Below are positions 36,273-45,727 of a stretch of DNA of 64,000 nucleotides, piece by piece; the stretch's first letter is position 1, and every line of letters starts with the position of its first letter. Source of the stretch: an uncultured Pseudomonadales bacterium (lineage in GTDB: Bacteria > Pseudomonadota > Gammaproteobacteria > Pseudomonadales > Pseudohongiellaceae); NCBI GenBank assembly GCA_947259995.1, contig CAMYOK010000007.1, positions 186,001 through 250,000 of the forward strand, given 5' to 3'. The position numbers and the translations under genes are program-made. The notes under the pieces were generated by a model, which saw only the letters and a program-made list of their open reading frames with translations, searched no databases and was not told the DNA's origin.

Positions 36273-37332
36273 GCTTTAGACTCAAATTTTGCGACGACTC
36301 TAATCGTCTTGCCCATTGATATTTTATAAATTGAAGGAAGCGCGTATTCCAAGAGGCATGCACCTGGTTGGTGTCACGCCAATACAAAACAAACTCACTG
36401 ATCTTCTCTTTTGCGAACGTCTCATCGATCTCTGCCATCAGCAAAATATCAAAACATTCGGGGCTTGGCTGCCAATCCTCTGCTATGCGTCGAGGCTGGG
36501 TGTCGAATGCAATCGATGCGGAATACTTTCCCCATTGCCGACGAATATGCTCAATGAATCGTGTATTCCATGTTCCGTTTACCGCGCCACGTTCTCGCCA
36601 GTACAACACAAATTCAGGTATAGCGTCTTCGATGAAGGTAGCATTGATACCAGAGTTAACGAGAATATTGACCGCATCCTCGCTCGGCCACCATTGCGCA
36701 GACATCTCAGTTTCCAATTCACGTGCGCCACGACGGGTTTGTTCACCACGCCACTCTCTCAACACGAATTTATAGAATGCATTACCCCAAGAGAATCGCG
36801 CTTGCTTACGCTCACGCCAATACATGACAAAGCCTGGCACTAATTCGCGCACAAACTCTTCTGGAATATTTTGTTGCTTACACTGTTTAATCCAGTCATC
36901 GCTTGGCTCCCAATTAGCGGGAATATAACTAGCGCCGGATTGCGCTGGAGCTGATGCTGGCGGGGCAGTTTGCCTAGCGACATTGGCCGTATAACTCGGT
37001 GCAGAGGCAGTCTCCGCCCCATCGTCTACGCGCTGATTAACCGCAAAAAAACAACTGTCTTGCCGCGCTGTTTGCGGATCCAGCATAATCATGCCGAGGT
37101 CTTGTAAGCTCTTTTGCACACGCTTGATATCGATCAATGCCCAAAACGGAAGTGCCGTGCACAGCTCATCTTGAGATAGTTCTACCCAACGCAATTGGTC
37201 CTTAACGCGAGACTTGCGATGCGCCATTAATTCCGTCAATACATGCAAGAACACAGCCTCTTCGAGGCCAATAGTGGCAGCGAGAGTCGGCGAGATGACG
37301 AGTGGGCGTTCTGGTATTAATGAGGACTGCAT
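36184..37332 (-). CDS. DnaT-like replication protein with three tandem DnaT domains
   Basis: A 382-residue protein. Residues 1-100 form a winged-helix-like N-terminal domain. Then three copies of the DnaT C-terminal domain follow at about 138-194, 212-267 and 285-340. Each has the pattern W-x-P-S...F-(V)-x-x-x-x-P/S-x-F-V-x-Y-W-R...(S/T)W-(G/N)-x-x-F...W. DnaT is a primosomal protein that binds single-stranded DNA and helps load DnaB; the usual enterobacterial protein carries one such domain. The neighbouring P-like helicase loader supports a role in replication restart. No phage genes surround the pair. Confidence 0.85.
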   Translation of the reverse strand: MQSSLIPERPLVISPTLAATIGLEEAVFLHVLTELMAHRKSRVKDQLRWVELSQDELCTALPFWALIDIKRVQKSLQDLGMIMLDPQTARQDSCFFAVNQRVDDGAETASAPSYTANVARQTAPPASAPAQSGASYIPANWEPSDDWIKQCKQQNIPEEFVRELVPGFVMYWRERKQARFSWGNAFYKFVLREWRGEQTRRGARELETEMSAQWWPSEDAVNILVNSGINATFIEDAIPEFVLYWRERGAVNGTWNTRFIEHIRRQWGKYSASIAFDTQPRRIAEDWQPSPECFDILLMAEIDETFAKEKISEFVLYWRDTNQVHASWNTRFLQFIKYQWARRLESSQNLSLKHAENQSAFGKGQQDLGKAFQRFTDRSWAE

Positions 37333-37416
37333 GTTTAGCCTAGCTACTGTGTGATGCGATGATATTCGATACGCAATCCTACCACAGGCCGGCAGCCCAA
37401 ACCCATGCTCGAAGAA

Positions 37417-37617
37417 TTAGATTGCTAGGCTCGCGCGCGGCATTCGTCGACGCTCACGCAACTCCCATGCTTTTTCATGAAAGAAAAATGCCACGGTGTT
37501 GATGGCAGGCTCAACCAGCGCCAATGCCCCACCGACGATCCAACTCCCAGTCATAAGCCAAGCGACTGTGAACGCCACACTGAAATGGACTGCTGCGAAA
37601 CTGATTGTCTTGCTCAT
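37417..37617 (-). CDS. DUF2061 small membrane protein
   Basis: A 66-residue protein with two membrane helices and the DUF2061 signatures KTISFAAVHFSVAFTVAWLMTG and EPAINTVAFFFHEKAWE. The function of the family is not established. A strong GAGGAGG ribosome-binding site precedes the ATG. About 100 bases upstream lies a Fur-box-like palindrome, so iron control is likely. Confidence 0.88.
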   Translation of the reverse strand: MSKTISFAAVHFSVAFTVAWLMTGSWIVGGALALVEPAINTVAFFFHEKAWELRERRRMPRASLAI

Positions 37618-37717
37618 CTTTTGCGCCTCCTCGACACTAGTGGGAACAAGCGTAAGGCAAGACAGTCAAAAATAAAATTTATTAATATCTATGCAAACGA
37701 TATCTTTAGTCTATCAA

Positions 37718-37734
37718 ATGAGAATCACTCTCAT
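37718..37734. promoter_or_regulatory. probable Fur box
   Basis: ATGAGAATCACTCTCAT is an inverted repeat (ATGAGA/TCTCAT) close to the Fur consensus. On the minus strand it lies immediately before a -35-like TTGATA, in front of the DUF2061 gene. It sits 10 bases after the stop of the DUF748 gene, so the small gene is its only plausible target. Confidence 0.6.
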
Positions 37735-37743
37735 CCTCATCTA

Positions 37744-40713
37744 TCACAGAGACGATAACTCTAATTCAAAAGGAACATTGCCGGCCTCTAGCGCCACATC
37801 CTCTTGTTCCGCCAAGGCTTGTATCCGACCCGCAAGGCTAGGTTCGAGAGTATTAAGCTGGGCGGCAATGGCACTGACTCGCGCGCTTGCTAAGCGCTGC
37901 AAATCTGCAATGCTGACTTGCTCCTGCGCAATAAGTCTTCGGCGCAGCGTTTGTGTATAAGCCAGATCATCGAACTGCTGCTCTCCCGCTGCGTTGACCT
38001 GTGTATGCTCTTGGCGCAGGGCGAGCAGTGCAAGCGTCATATCGCTATCCAGAGGTGCTTGTGAGATTGTGAACTGCTCTAGCAGCTGTCGTCGCTGCAG
38101 CGCTGGTTCGATGTCTTCGCTAAGCTCTCCAAGCGCCTGCTCAAAGCGCTCATTAAAAAACTGCTCTCTAAGCACCTCGGTGTCTGCGTCACTGGCATAC
38201 CTACCTAGCAAATCTAACTGTAGCTGTGGTCTTTGCACGAGCGCCTGAGCAAGCTGCACGAGTTTCTCTCGTTGCGGAGGCTGCAAGTCAGAGCGGCCAG
38301 GAACAAATTCAATAACGCCGATATCGCTATCGTCATCACCCCCAACCAAATTGGCGAGGAATTTAAAGGGTGAAGTGACGATGTTGCGGATGATATTTCC
38401 CAACGCCGTGCGCACAACATTCCCGTAATTAAACTGCGGACTATCGACGTTCCCTGTGACCGGCACATCCAAATCAATGACCCCATTGCCATCTTTTAAT
38501 AAAGCGATCGCCAAACCTAAGGGAAGGTCCAAGGCATCCGGGTGCTCTACCCTTTCGCCTAGTAGCAAATCTCTCATTACCATAGCGTTCTCGCCATTGA
38601 GTTGACTGTCATTGATGCGATAAGAAAGATCAACATCTAAGGCCCCATCCGCAATAGTACGCCCCGCAAACTTGATCACATAGGGGGATAGTGATGGGAT
38701 GTGCAAGTTTCTAAAAGCTAAGTCGATCTCTGTCAGCTCTGCATAATCCAATGGGCGTAGACGCCCTGTAATCGAAGCCAAGCCATATTCATCTACTTGC
38801 CCTTCTAAGTTAATGCGAGCAGGTTCGCTCGAGCTCGAGGACAGGGCAGAAACCTCTCCACCAAGGCCGTCTATTCGCACCGCGAATGGCAAGGGCAAAC
38901 TCCTGTCGCTAAAATCCGCAGCGCCCTGTGTGAGTCTTATTTGTTCGATGCGAACCTCGGGTGACGGCGCACCGGCCGCAACCTCTACAGCATCCGTTTG
39001 CGCCTGCGGCGGTGTTGATTGTTCAGGTGCCACCACCAGCACTCTGCTAATATTATTACTGCCATCCTCTTCGATTTCGACTCGAGCATAAGGCGCTTGC
39101 ACATTGATCGTCTCGATATTGATGCGACTCTCTTCTCCTATTGCGACGACTGTATCTTGCAAACCAAGAAAGCCCAAGGCAAATAAATCTTCGTTCTCTA
39201 CCGTGTCTCGAATTAGCAGCGTAGCAACGCTTGCACTGCCGTTGAACTCACTCTGCTCTAGGCTTGTCTCTAGGCTTCCTGCAAGATTTAGCGTCCCACT
39301 CTCTAACTGCACTCGCGCAAGGCTTGCGAGGTAGGGCTGAAGCACTGGCAAAGCTAGGTCCGTCAAATCAAGTTGTCCGGCAAAGGCTATTGCTGGCAAA
39401 ACCGTCAACTCGCCAGCAACGTTGAGACTTCCCCCTGAGCTCAGGGTGACACCTGTATTTAATTGTATTGCCTGGTTGGGAATATTGCTGATATTGACGG
39501 CATTTGCATTCAAAGCGACACTGACATTGAGGGCTTGCTCCGGTTGTAAGTCTCGTACGCGCAAATCCCAGCCCTGCAGATTAAGGGCATCCAACTGTAT
39601 CGTCCAAGGAACCGCCTGTTGGCCATTGTTTGCGGGCTCAGCTTGCACCAGTGCCTCTTGCTCATCTGTGGCAAAGGCTGCCTGCAAGTTAATGACACCA
39701 TCGGCTGCACGCTCAGCCTCTATGCGCACACCATCGAATAATATTTGTCCAACCGACACCTGTTGCTGCAATAGATTTAGACTTCCGCCTTGCACAGACA
39801 AGACGGGCAAGCGTACCAATAAACTACCCGATTGCCGGTCGCGCACATCCAGGTTAGTGAGTGCCGCGTCTAACTGCTGGACTCTAAGGTCCGCCTCGCC
39901 AGCATCAGTAAACACGAAATTGTAATTCAAAGATGCATCGAACCATCCCCCCTCCAACTCTACCGGTAATTGTTCTTGAAAGTATCGGTAGGCCAAACGC
40001 GGAAGCGGGCCAACGATTTGAATTTCTCCAGAGGACTGTAGAGGCGTTAGGCTTAGCCCCCCCGTCCAACTCAATTGCGAGCCTTCGCCAATAGAGAGCG
40101 TTAAACGTTGCTGGGCTGAAGAGTCTGCGTTAGTGCTGAGTTCGTCTAGTGAGAAATCAATGGATTCAATTAAGGTTTGAAACGAAGGCGATACTGCCTC
40201 ATCCAGCAAACCAAGACTAGCCCCGGTGACGCGCAAGCTATCGATGCGCAGAGCAGGGCCACTGCCCTGCTCTGCAAGCGGTGCTCCTGCCGCCGGCTCT
40301 GTACCGCTTGCGCGCCAGCGTTGGAGCAAGTCCTCAAAATTACTGCCTCCATCGGTGCGGCGTTGCACACTGGCATGAAAACCATCGATTGCGATAGCAG
40401 AAAAAGCGATCTCACCAAATAAAAGACTAGTCGGTTGAAAATTCACGACAAGGGAATCGAAAGAGATTATTGGCTTAGCGTCCGGGTCGCTGAGTTGCAT
40501 TCCCCAGATAACCACCTTGAAGCTAAAGGGGTTCAGCTCAATCGCTTCGATCTGGCTCTGCCCGCCTAGGCGTTGCTCTAAAAACGATACAGCTTGCTGT
40601 TTCGCGATGAACGGAAGCAGCATAAAGCCTAGCAAGGCATACAAAGCCACGCTCACGATCAGTGAGCGAATCGCCAAACGCCAATAATTTTTGACCCCTC
40701 TTTCTTGCGACAT
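37744..40713 (-). CDS. DUF748 (AsmA-like) envelope protein
   Basis: Starting at the ATG at 40713 (AGGGAAC upstream; an earlier GTG/TTG-type start at 40743 is less likely), the protein has about 989 residues. One N-terminal membrane helix (near residues 12-35) is followed by a very long beta-rich periplasmic region with repeats such as IDGFHASVQRRTDGG, DGVRIEAERAADGVINL and YVIKFAGRTIADGALDVDL. The end carries the DUF748 tail (FVPGRSDLQPPQREKLVQLAQAL). DUF748 belongs to the AsmA-like superfamily, whose members are thought to form lipid-conducting bridges across the envelope; the role here is inferred from that. Confidence 0.88.
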   Translation of the reverse strand: MSQERGVKNYWRLAIRSLIVSVALYALLGFMLLPFIAKQQAVSFLEQRLGGQSQIEAIELNPFSFKVVIWGMQLSDPDAKPIISFDSLVVNFQPTSLLFGEIAFSAIAIDGFHASVQRRTDGGSNFEDLLQRWRASGTEPAAGAPLAEQGSGPALRIDSLRVTGASLGLLDEAVSPSFQTLIESIDFSLDELSTNADSSAQQRLTLSIGEGSQLSWTGGLSLTPLQSSGEIQIVGPLPRLAYRYFQEQLPVELEGGWFDASLNYNFVFTDAGEADLRVQQLDAALTNLDVRDRQSGSLLVRLPVLSVQGGSLNLLQQQVSVGQILFDGVRIEAERAADGVINLQAAFATDEQEALVQAEPANNGQQAVPWTIQLDALNLQGWDLRVRDLQPEQALNVSVALNANAVNISNIPNQAIQLNTGVTLSSGGSLNVAGELTVLPAIAFAGQLDLTDLALPVLQPYLASLARVQLESGTLNLAGSLETSLEQSEFNGSASVATLLIRDTVENEDLFALGFLGLQDTVVAIGEESRINIETINVQAPYARVEIEEDGSNNISRVLVVAPEQSTPPQAQTDAVEVAAGAPSPEVRIEQIRLTQGAADFSDRSLPLPFAVRIDGLGGEVSALSSSSSEPARINLEGQVDEYGLASITGRLRPLDYAELTEIDLAFRNLHIPSLSPYVIKFAGRTIADGALDVDLSYRINDSQLNGENAMVMRDLLLGERVEHPDALDLPLGLAIALLKDGNGVIDLDVPVTGNVDSPQFNYGNVVRTALGNIIRNIVTSPFKFLANLVGGDDDSDIGVIEFVPGRSDLQPPQREKLVQLAQALVQRPQLQLDLLGRYASDADTEVLREQFFNERFEQALGELSEDIEPALQRRQLLEQFTISQAPLDSDMTLALLALRQEHTQVNAAGEQQFDDLAYTQTLRRRLIAQEQVSIADLQRLASARVSAIAAQLNTLEPSLAGRIQALAEQEDVALEAGNVPFELELSSL

Positions 40714-40810
40714 AACTTGTTCCCTTTTGGCTGGGCTCAGCACTTGCGATGCGCTGTCTTGCTCCCAGCGTTTTATTGAAACGCCATGCAGTAAGTCTAC
40801 ACGCTCTAGA

Positions 40811-40853
40811 ACGAAAAAAGCCCGATTGCATCAAGCAACCGGGCTTTTTTCGT
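40811..40853. terminator. terminator of PQQ dehydrogenase 1
   Basis: ACGAAAAAAGCCCG (40811-40824) pairs perfectly with CGGGCTTTTTTCGT (40840-40853), with an inner TTGC/GCAA stem. The T-runs on both strands make it a strong terminator lying 16 bases beyond the dehydrogenase stop. Confidence 0.9.
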
Positions 40854-40868
40854 CTTGCTGCTTTGGTC

Positions 40869-42944
40869 TTAGTGACCGCGGCCGATATGAGCTGGACCGT
40901 GCAATGACATTGCAGTCAACTTGCTACCAGTCTGCAGTACAACATACTGCTCACCCTTATGCACATAAGTCATCATGCCGTAGCGGCTGTTCGCTGGCAC
41001 TTCAACTTTACCAAGTTGACGACCAGTCGCTTTGTCGACTGCGAACAAGTGCGGAGTACCATCACTAGTTTGTGAGGCGTACATCAACATGTTCTTAGTC
41101 ACTGTCATTGGCGCGTGTGCACCAGTACCAGTGTTGCCGATATCGATACCCTCTAGTGCTGGGTTGTTCTTGATACGGTCTGGCGTTTCACCGACAGGAA
41201 TCATCCATAGGTGCTCACCAGTGTTCAAGTCGATAGCTGTAATACGGCTATAGGGTGGCTTGAAGAACGGTAGCCCTTGAGGACCACGTGGAGAACCGCC
41301 GCCAGTACCAACAGCGTACTGAGCAATAGTAGTACCCGTTGTGTAAGTGCCTTCGTCAGTCATGTAGCGAAGATCTGCTTCTTCACCAGGAACAACTGGG
41401 CGAGTAGTACAACCACTCAAAGACGTGACATAGAGGATACCAGTTTCGGGGTCACCCGCTGCTGGACCACTGATGTTTACACCACCAACGTCGCCTGGGC
41501 ACCATAGTGCTCCACGCTTGCCGATGTCGTTATCACGATGCAAAGGAGGCTGGAACATGGGGCCGTAATCCCACTCTTCTAGAATCTCTAATGCTTGCGC
41601 ACGAAGCTCTGGAGTGAAGTCGATCATGTTCTCATCGTTCAAGCCTTGTCTATCGAAAGGCAATGGCTTAGTCGGATGTGGCTGAGTCGTCGATAGCTTC
41701 TCACCTGGGATGCGTGACGCAGGCACAGGGCGCTCTTCGATTGGCCACAATGGTTCACCAGTTTCGCGGTTGAACGCATAGGTGTACGCCTGTTTTGTTA
41801 CCTGAGCAACGGCAGGGATTTTCTTGCCATCTTGCATAACGTCTAGCAATACAGGTGCTGTTGGCGTGTCGTAGTTCCACACATCGTGGTGAACCATCTG
41901 GAAGTGCCACTTGCGCTCACCAGTTTTCACGTCTAGTGCAAGAATACTCGTGCCGAAAAGGCCATCACCTGGACGGAAGCCACCGTAGAAGTCTACCGTT
42001 GGTGGGTTTGTAGGAATGTAAACAAGACCTAGTTCTGGATCTGCTGACATTGGCGCCCAAGAAGACACATCACCTGTGTATTCCCATGCGTCATTCTCCC
42101 AAGTGTCATGACCGAACTCACCTGGCTGAGGAATAACATTGAACTTCCATAGGAAGTCGCCATTGTTCGCGTCATAGGCAAGAATATCGCCTGGAACGTT
42201 CTCAATACGCGATTGGTTGTAGCCCTGCTCAGCAGAGTTACCCACAACAATCACATCGTTAACCACGATGGGTGGCGAAGAGGCCGTGATGTAGCCGATC
42301 TCTTTTGGGATCCCTTCATAGGGGTCATATTCATGACCAAGGTCTGCCAACATGTCGACAACACCAGTCTCTGGGAACGTGTCGATAGGCACTCTCTTAC
42401 CGAAACCTTCTAAAGGCGCACCAGTTTTGGCATCCAATGCAATTAGGAAGAACCCTGGAGTACTCACATAGACAACACCCTTGCCGTCAACGACGTTATA
42501 GGCAATGCCCTTACCGTAGTCGGCACGCATAGAGTATTCATAGCGAGGAGTATTAGGAAGGTGATAAGACCATTCAGTCTCACCAGTGATCGGATCGATC
42601 GCCACGATGTTACGGCGAGGACCGGCTACTGTGTACAGTAAACCATCGATAAAGCTTGGCGTCGCACGGCCAGACTGCGCATCAAAACTCGCACCGTCCC
42701 ATACCCATGCTTCTTGCAAGTCGCCGAAGTTGTCAGCAGTGATGTTGGTGGCAGGAGAGTAGCGGGTATGATCAAAATCCCCACCTAGGTGAACCCATTC
42801 CACTTCGTCTTGCGCCTGCACTGCGGCAGTTGACGCTAGTAGCAGGCCGATAGGCAATGCCCGCAATACGCTCTTGGTGAGCGAGCGCCAGCGATTACTT
42901 GCTGGCTGCCGGGTTAGACCCGACTCTACACACAACTTTGTCAT
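40869..42944 (-). CDS. PQQ-dependent dehydrogenase 1
   Basis: The ATG at 42944 gives 691 residues, with GAGGA about eight bases upstream. The N terminus SNRWRSLTKSVLRALPIGLLL is a signal peptide ending at VQAQDE. The mature protein is a single eight-bladed propeller: HLGGDFDHTRYSPATNI, FTVAGPRR-type segments, GNSAEQGYNQSRIENVPGD, VHHDVWNYDTPTAPVLLDV and SRITAIDLNTGEHLWMIPVGE. It resembles the soluble domain of membrane glucose/quinate-type quinoproteins; there is no cytochrome c domain and no N-terminal helix bundle. The substrate is unknown. It is the most diverged of the three tandem copies. Confidence 0.88.
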   Translation of the reverse strand: MTKLCVESGLTRQPASNRWRSLTKSVLRALPIGLLLASTAAVQAQDEVEWVHLGGDFDHTRYSPATNITADNFGDLQEAWVWDGASFDAQSGRATPSFIDGLLYTVAGPRRNIVAIDPITGETEWSYHLPNTPRYEYSMRADYGKGIAYNVVDGKGVVYVSTPGFFLIALDAKTGAPLEGFGKRVPIDTFPETGVVDMLADLGHEYDPYEGIPKEIGYITASSPPIVVNDVIVVGNSAEQGYNQSRIENVPGDILAYDANNGDFLWKFNVIPQPGEFGHDTWENDAWEYTGDVSSWAPMSADPELGLVYIPTNPPTVDFYGGFRPGDGLFGTSILALDVKTGERKWHFQMVHHDVWNYDTPTAPVLLDVMQDGKKIPAVAQVTKQAYTYAFNRETGEPLWPIEERPVPASRIPGEKLSTTQPHPTKPLPFDRQGLNDENMIDFTPELRAQALEILEEWDYGPMFQPPLHRDNDIGKRGALWCPGDVGGVNISGPAAGDPETGILYVTSLSGCTTRPVVPGEEADLRYMTDEGTYTTGTTIAQYAVGTGGGSPRGPQGLPFFKPPYSRITAIDLNTGEHLWMIPVGETPDRIKNNPALEGIDIGNTGTGAHAPMTVTKNMLMYASQTSDGTPHLFAVDKATGRQLGKVEVPANSRYGMMTYVHKGEQYVVLQTGSKLTAMSLHGPAHIGRGH

Positions 42945-43385
42945 TATCATTTCCTCGTTGAGTAAAATACTTATCTGTACAGCTTGCAAGCCAATGTCGA
43001 AACCCCCTCGACCACTGGCTTGCAATGAAGACTTACCGATCGAGCAGACTCGGTAAACACTCTGAACGGCACCGAACATAAAAGAGGACGCAGAATAACC
43101 CAGCTTAATAATCAAGTCCATTGGAGTCCGCCCCCCGATTCTAATAGGGCCGAGAGGCTTATCAGCTCGGTCTCGACCACTTTCACTTAAACCTATAGAC
43201 CGGCCAAAGGCTTAGCGCGTTCCCAATCAACGGCTTTATATTGCTAGCAAACCGCTGAAATTTCACTTTGTTGCAGCTTGATAAAACCTGTCACAGTCAT
43301 GGCATCAAACAATAGGCATAAAAAAAGCCGAACCTCCTAGGAGATTCGGCTCTTTAAGCCTGCTTAAAGCAGGTCAAGCAACGGA
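42945..43385. other. intergenic region with structured leader of dehydrogenase 1
   Basis: This 441-base interval has no gene. It contains, on the minus strand, the leader of dehydrogenase 1. A nested hairpin TTGCAAGCCA/TGGCTTGCAA (42984-42993 with 43016-43025) encloses GTCGA/TCGAC (42996-43000 with 43008-43012). A second hairpin TTACCGA/TCGGTAA follows (43033-43039 with 43050-43056). The far end holds the terminator of dehydrogenase 2. The CTCAACGAGGA ribosome-binding element is shared with dehydrogenase 2. Confidence 0.7.
43326..43351 (-). terminator. terminator of PQQ dehydrogenase 2
   Basis: AGCCGAA (43326-43332) pairs with TTCGGCT (43345-43351) around a CTCCTAGGAG palindrome, and the A-run before it becomes a T-run on the minus strand. 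It lies 35 bases beyond the stop. Confidence 0.85.
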
Positions 43386-45464
43386 TTAGTGACCGCCAGC
43401 CCCAGATGAAACAGGACCATGCAGAGACATAGCCGTCAGCGTGCTACCTGTTTGCATGACGATGTACTGCTCACCGTGGTGAACGTAGCTCATCATCCCG
43501 TAACGGCTAGCCGAGGACACAGGGATACGCGACAACTCTTTCCCTGTCATCTTATCGATCGCAAACAAATGCGGCGTGCCATCACTAACAGCCCCGGCGT
43601 ACACCAACATTGTCGGTGTCACAACCATCGGCGCCATCGCTCCGGTGCCCGTATTGCCCACATCTACTCCCGCAAGCGCAGGGTTATTCTTGATGCGATC
43701 AGGCGTCTCACCCACAGGAATCATCCATAGGTGCTCACCTGTGTTCAGATCGATAGCAGTGATACGGCTATAAGGTGGCTTCCAAAGAGGCAATCCACTT
43801 GGTGCACGTGGGCTACCGCCCCCTACACCATTAGCGTATCGAGCAGTCGTACGACCAGTCGTCGTTGTGCCACTATCAGTCATATAACGCAGATCAGCTT
43901 CGTCCCCTGGCACTAGTACGTTAGTGCTACAAGCAGCGATCGATGTCAGGTAAATAATTCCTGTTTCAGGATCGCCTGCCGCAGGGCCAGTAATATTGGA
44001 ACCACCGCCATCACCTGGACACCAATAGGCACCACGTTTGCCGATATCGTTATCACGATGCAAAGGGGGCAGATACAAAGGCCCGATCTGCCAGTCAGCT
44101 AGCGTATCAAGCGCTTGTTGACGCAGCTCAGGAGTAAAGTCGATCAAGTCGTCTTCGCTCAAACCATTCAAATCATAAGCCACAGGCTTTGTTGGGAAAG
44201 GCTGAGTGGGAGACAATTGCTCACCAGGCACTAGGGACTGAGGCACTGGGCGCTCTTCGATAGGCCAAAGCGGCTCGCCAGTTTCGCGGTTGAAGGCGAA
44301 CAGCAGAGTTTGCTTGGTGGCCTGAGCGACAGCAGGCACTTTTTGCCCGTTATGCATTACATCCAGTAGTACCGGCGCTGTAGGAATGTCGTAGTTCCAA
44401 ACGTCATGGTGCACGAGCTGGAAGTGCCACGCACGCTCACCAGTAGCAACATCAATGGCGATCATACTGGTGCCGAACAAACCGTCACCTGGGCTAAAGC
44501 CACCGTAATAGTCAATAGTAGGAGGGTTGGTGACGACGTAAACAAGCCCTAACTCAGGGTCTGCAGAGATCGGCGCCCAAGGAGACACGTCTCCGGTATA
44601 CTGCCAAGCATCGCTTTCCCAGGTATCGTGCCCAAACTCACCTGGACGAGGAATGACGTTAAATTTCCATTTAAAATCACCGCTCTTCGCATCATAAGCG
44701 AGGATATCGCCCGGCACGTTTTCGATACGGGATTGGTTATAACCCTGCTCTGCGGAGTTACCCACTACCACAACGCCATTGACCACGATGGGTGGCGAAG
44801 AAGATGTGAGGTAGCCGACTTCTTTGTCGATACCATAATAGGGGTCATAAGGATGGCCGAGGTCTTCAAGCATGTCGACCACACCAGTCTCAGGGAAGCC
44901 ATCTACAGGCACAGGCTGACCAAAGCCTTCTAACGGGGCACCGGTATCAGCGTCTAGAGCCGTAAGGAAGAAGGCAGGGCTGATGATATAAATAACGCCT
45001 TTGCCATCTACTTCTGCATAAGCGACGCCCTTACCGTAGTCTTTACGCATGGAGTATTCCCAGCGGAAAGTATTCGGTTCGCGGTAAGACCAAATTGTTT
45101 CACCAGTCTCTGGGTCCATAGCCACAACATGGCGGCGCGGGCCTGCAACTGTGAAGAGTTTGCCATCAACGTAGCTCGGAGTAGAGCGTCCGCTTTGGGC
45201 ATCAAAGCTAGCGCCGTTCCAAACCCAAGCCTCTTTCAACTCACCAAAATTATCTGGAGTGATGTTTGCGGCAGGAGTGTAACGGGTATGATGGGCATCG
45301 CCACCGAGGTGTGTCCATTCTACGGTATCTTGAGCTAAGACAGGAGTTGCGGCACTCACTAGAAAACCTAGCGGTAGCGCTCGAGTCAAAGTGCGACTTA
45401 GAGACCGCCAGCGACTGCGCGCCGACTGTCGGGATTGACCCGACCCAACTAAAGTACTTGTCAT
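43386..45464 (-). CDS. PQQ-dependent dehydrogenase 2
   Basis: A 692-residue paralogue with signal peptide RWRSLSRTLTRALPLGFLV ending LAQDT. It shares nearly all motifs with copy 3 (HLGGDAHHTRYTPA, FTVAGPRRHVVAMDPE, GVVVVGNSAEQGYNQSR, VHHDVWNYDIPTAPVLLDVMHNG). It has the cysteine-containing segment SIAACSTN where copies 1 and 3 have related SLSGCTT and SQSACSA. The fold is a single soluble propeller without heme, so electrons must pass to a separate acceptor. CTCAACGAGGA lies upstream, as for copy 1. Confidence 0.88.
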   Translation of the reverse strand: MTSTLVGSGQSRQSARSRWRSLSRTLTRALPLGFLVSAATPVLAQDTVEWTHLGGDAHHTRYTPAANITPDNFGELKEAWVWNGASFDAQSGRSTPSYVDGKLFTVAGPRRHVVAMDPETGETIWSYREPNTFRWEYSMRKDYGKGVAYAEVDGKGVIYIISPAFFLTALDADTGAPLEGFGQPVPVDGFPETGVVDMLEDLGHPYDPYYGIDKEVGYLTSSSPPIVVNGVVVVGNSAEQGYNQSRIENVPGDILAYDAKSGDFKWKFNVIPRPGEFGHDTWESDAWQYTGDVSPWAPISADPELGLVYVVTNPPTIDYYGGFSPGDGLFGTSMIAIDVATGERAWHFQLVHHDVWNYDIPTAPVLLDVMHNGQKVPAVAQATKQTLLFAFNRETGEPLWPIEERPVPQSLVPGEQLSPTQPFPTKPVAYDLNGLSEDDLIDFTPELRQQALDTLADWQIGPLYLPPLHRDNDIGKRGAYWCPGDGGGSNITGPAAGDPETGIIYLTSIAACSTNVLVPGDEADLRYMTDSGTTTTGRTTARYANGVGGGSPRAPSGLPLWKPPYSRITAIDLNTGEHLWMIPVGETPDRIKNNPALAGVDVGNTGTGAMAPMVVTPTMLVYAGAVSDGTPHLFAIDKMTGKELSRIPVSSASRYGMMSYVHHGEQYIVMQTGSTLTAMSLHGPVSSGAGGH

Positions 45465-45656
45465 TATTATATCCTCGTTGAGCAGTTTACCTACCCAGCT
45501 AGACGATTAGAGTTTTTATTTTCGCCACCCTAGAGTTATAGCAAGGCTTAGACCTAGCCCCTAGGACTCTTCAGCTCCTACCTGTCGTGATAGATTGATG
45601 CTGAAATGAGGCCCCCGAGGATAACGCAGAGCCCATTTCAAGTCTACATGCAAAAG

Positions 45657-45688
45657 AAAACCCGGAAGGCTTACGCCTTCCGGGTTTT
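45657..45688. terminator. terminator of PQQ dehydrogenase 3
   Basis: AAAACCCGGAAGGC (45657-45670) and GCCTTCCGGGTTTT (45675-45688) form a perfect 14-base-pair stem with a TTAC loop, 40 bases beyond the stop. It insulates copy 3 from copy 2. Confidence 0.92.
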
Positions 45689-45727
45689 GCATACGCGACG
45701 CCCTCTATACAAAGGACGTTGTCAGGA

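Noticed and set aside
35592..37332. Prophage remnant suggested by lambda P-like and DnaT-like genes
   Set aside because: No integrase, capsid, attachment site or repressor is nearby, and such pairs occur on gammaproteobacterial chromosomes as primosome genes.
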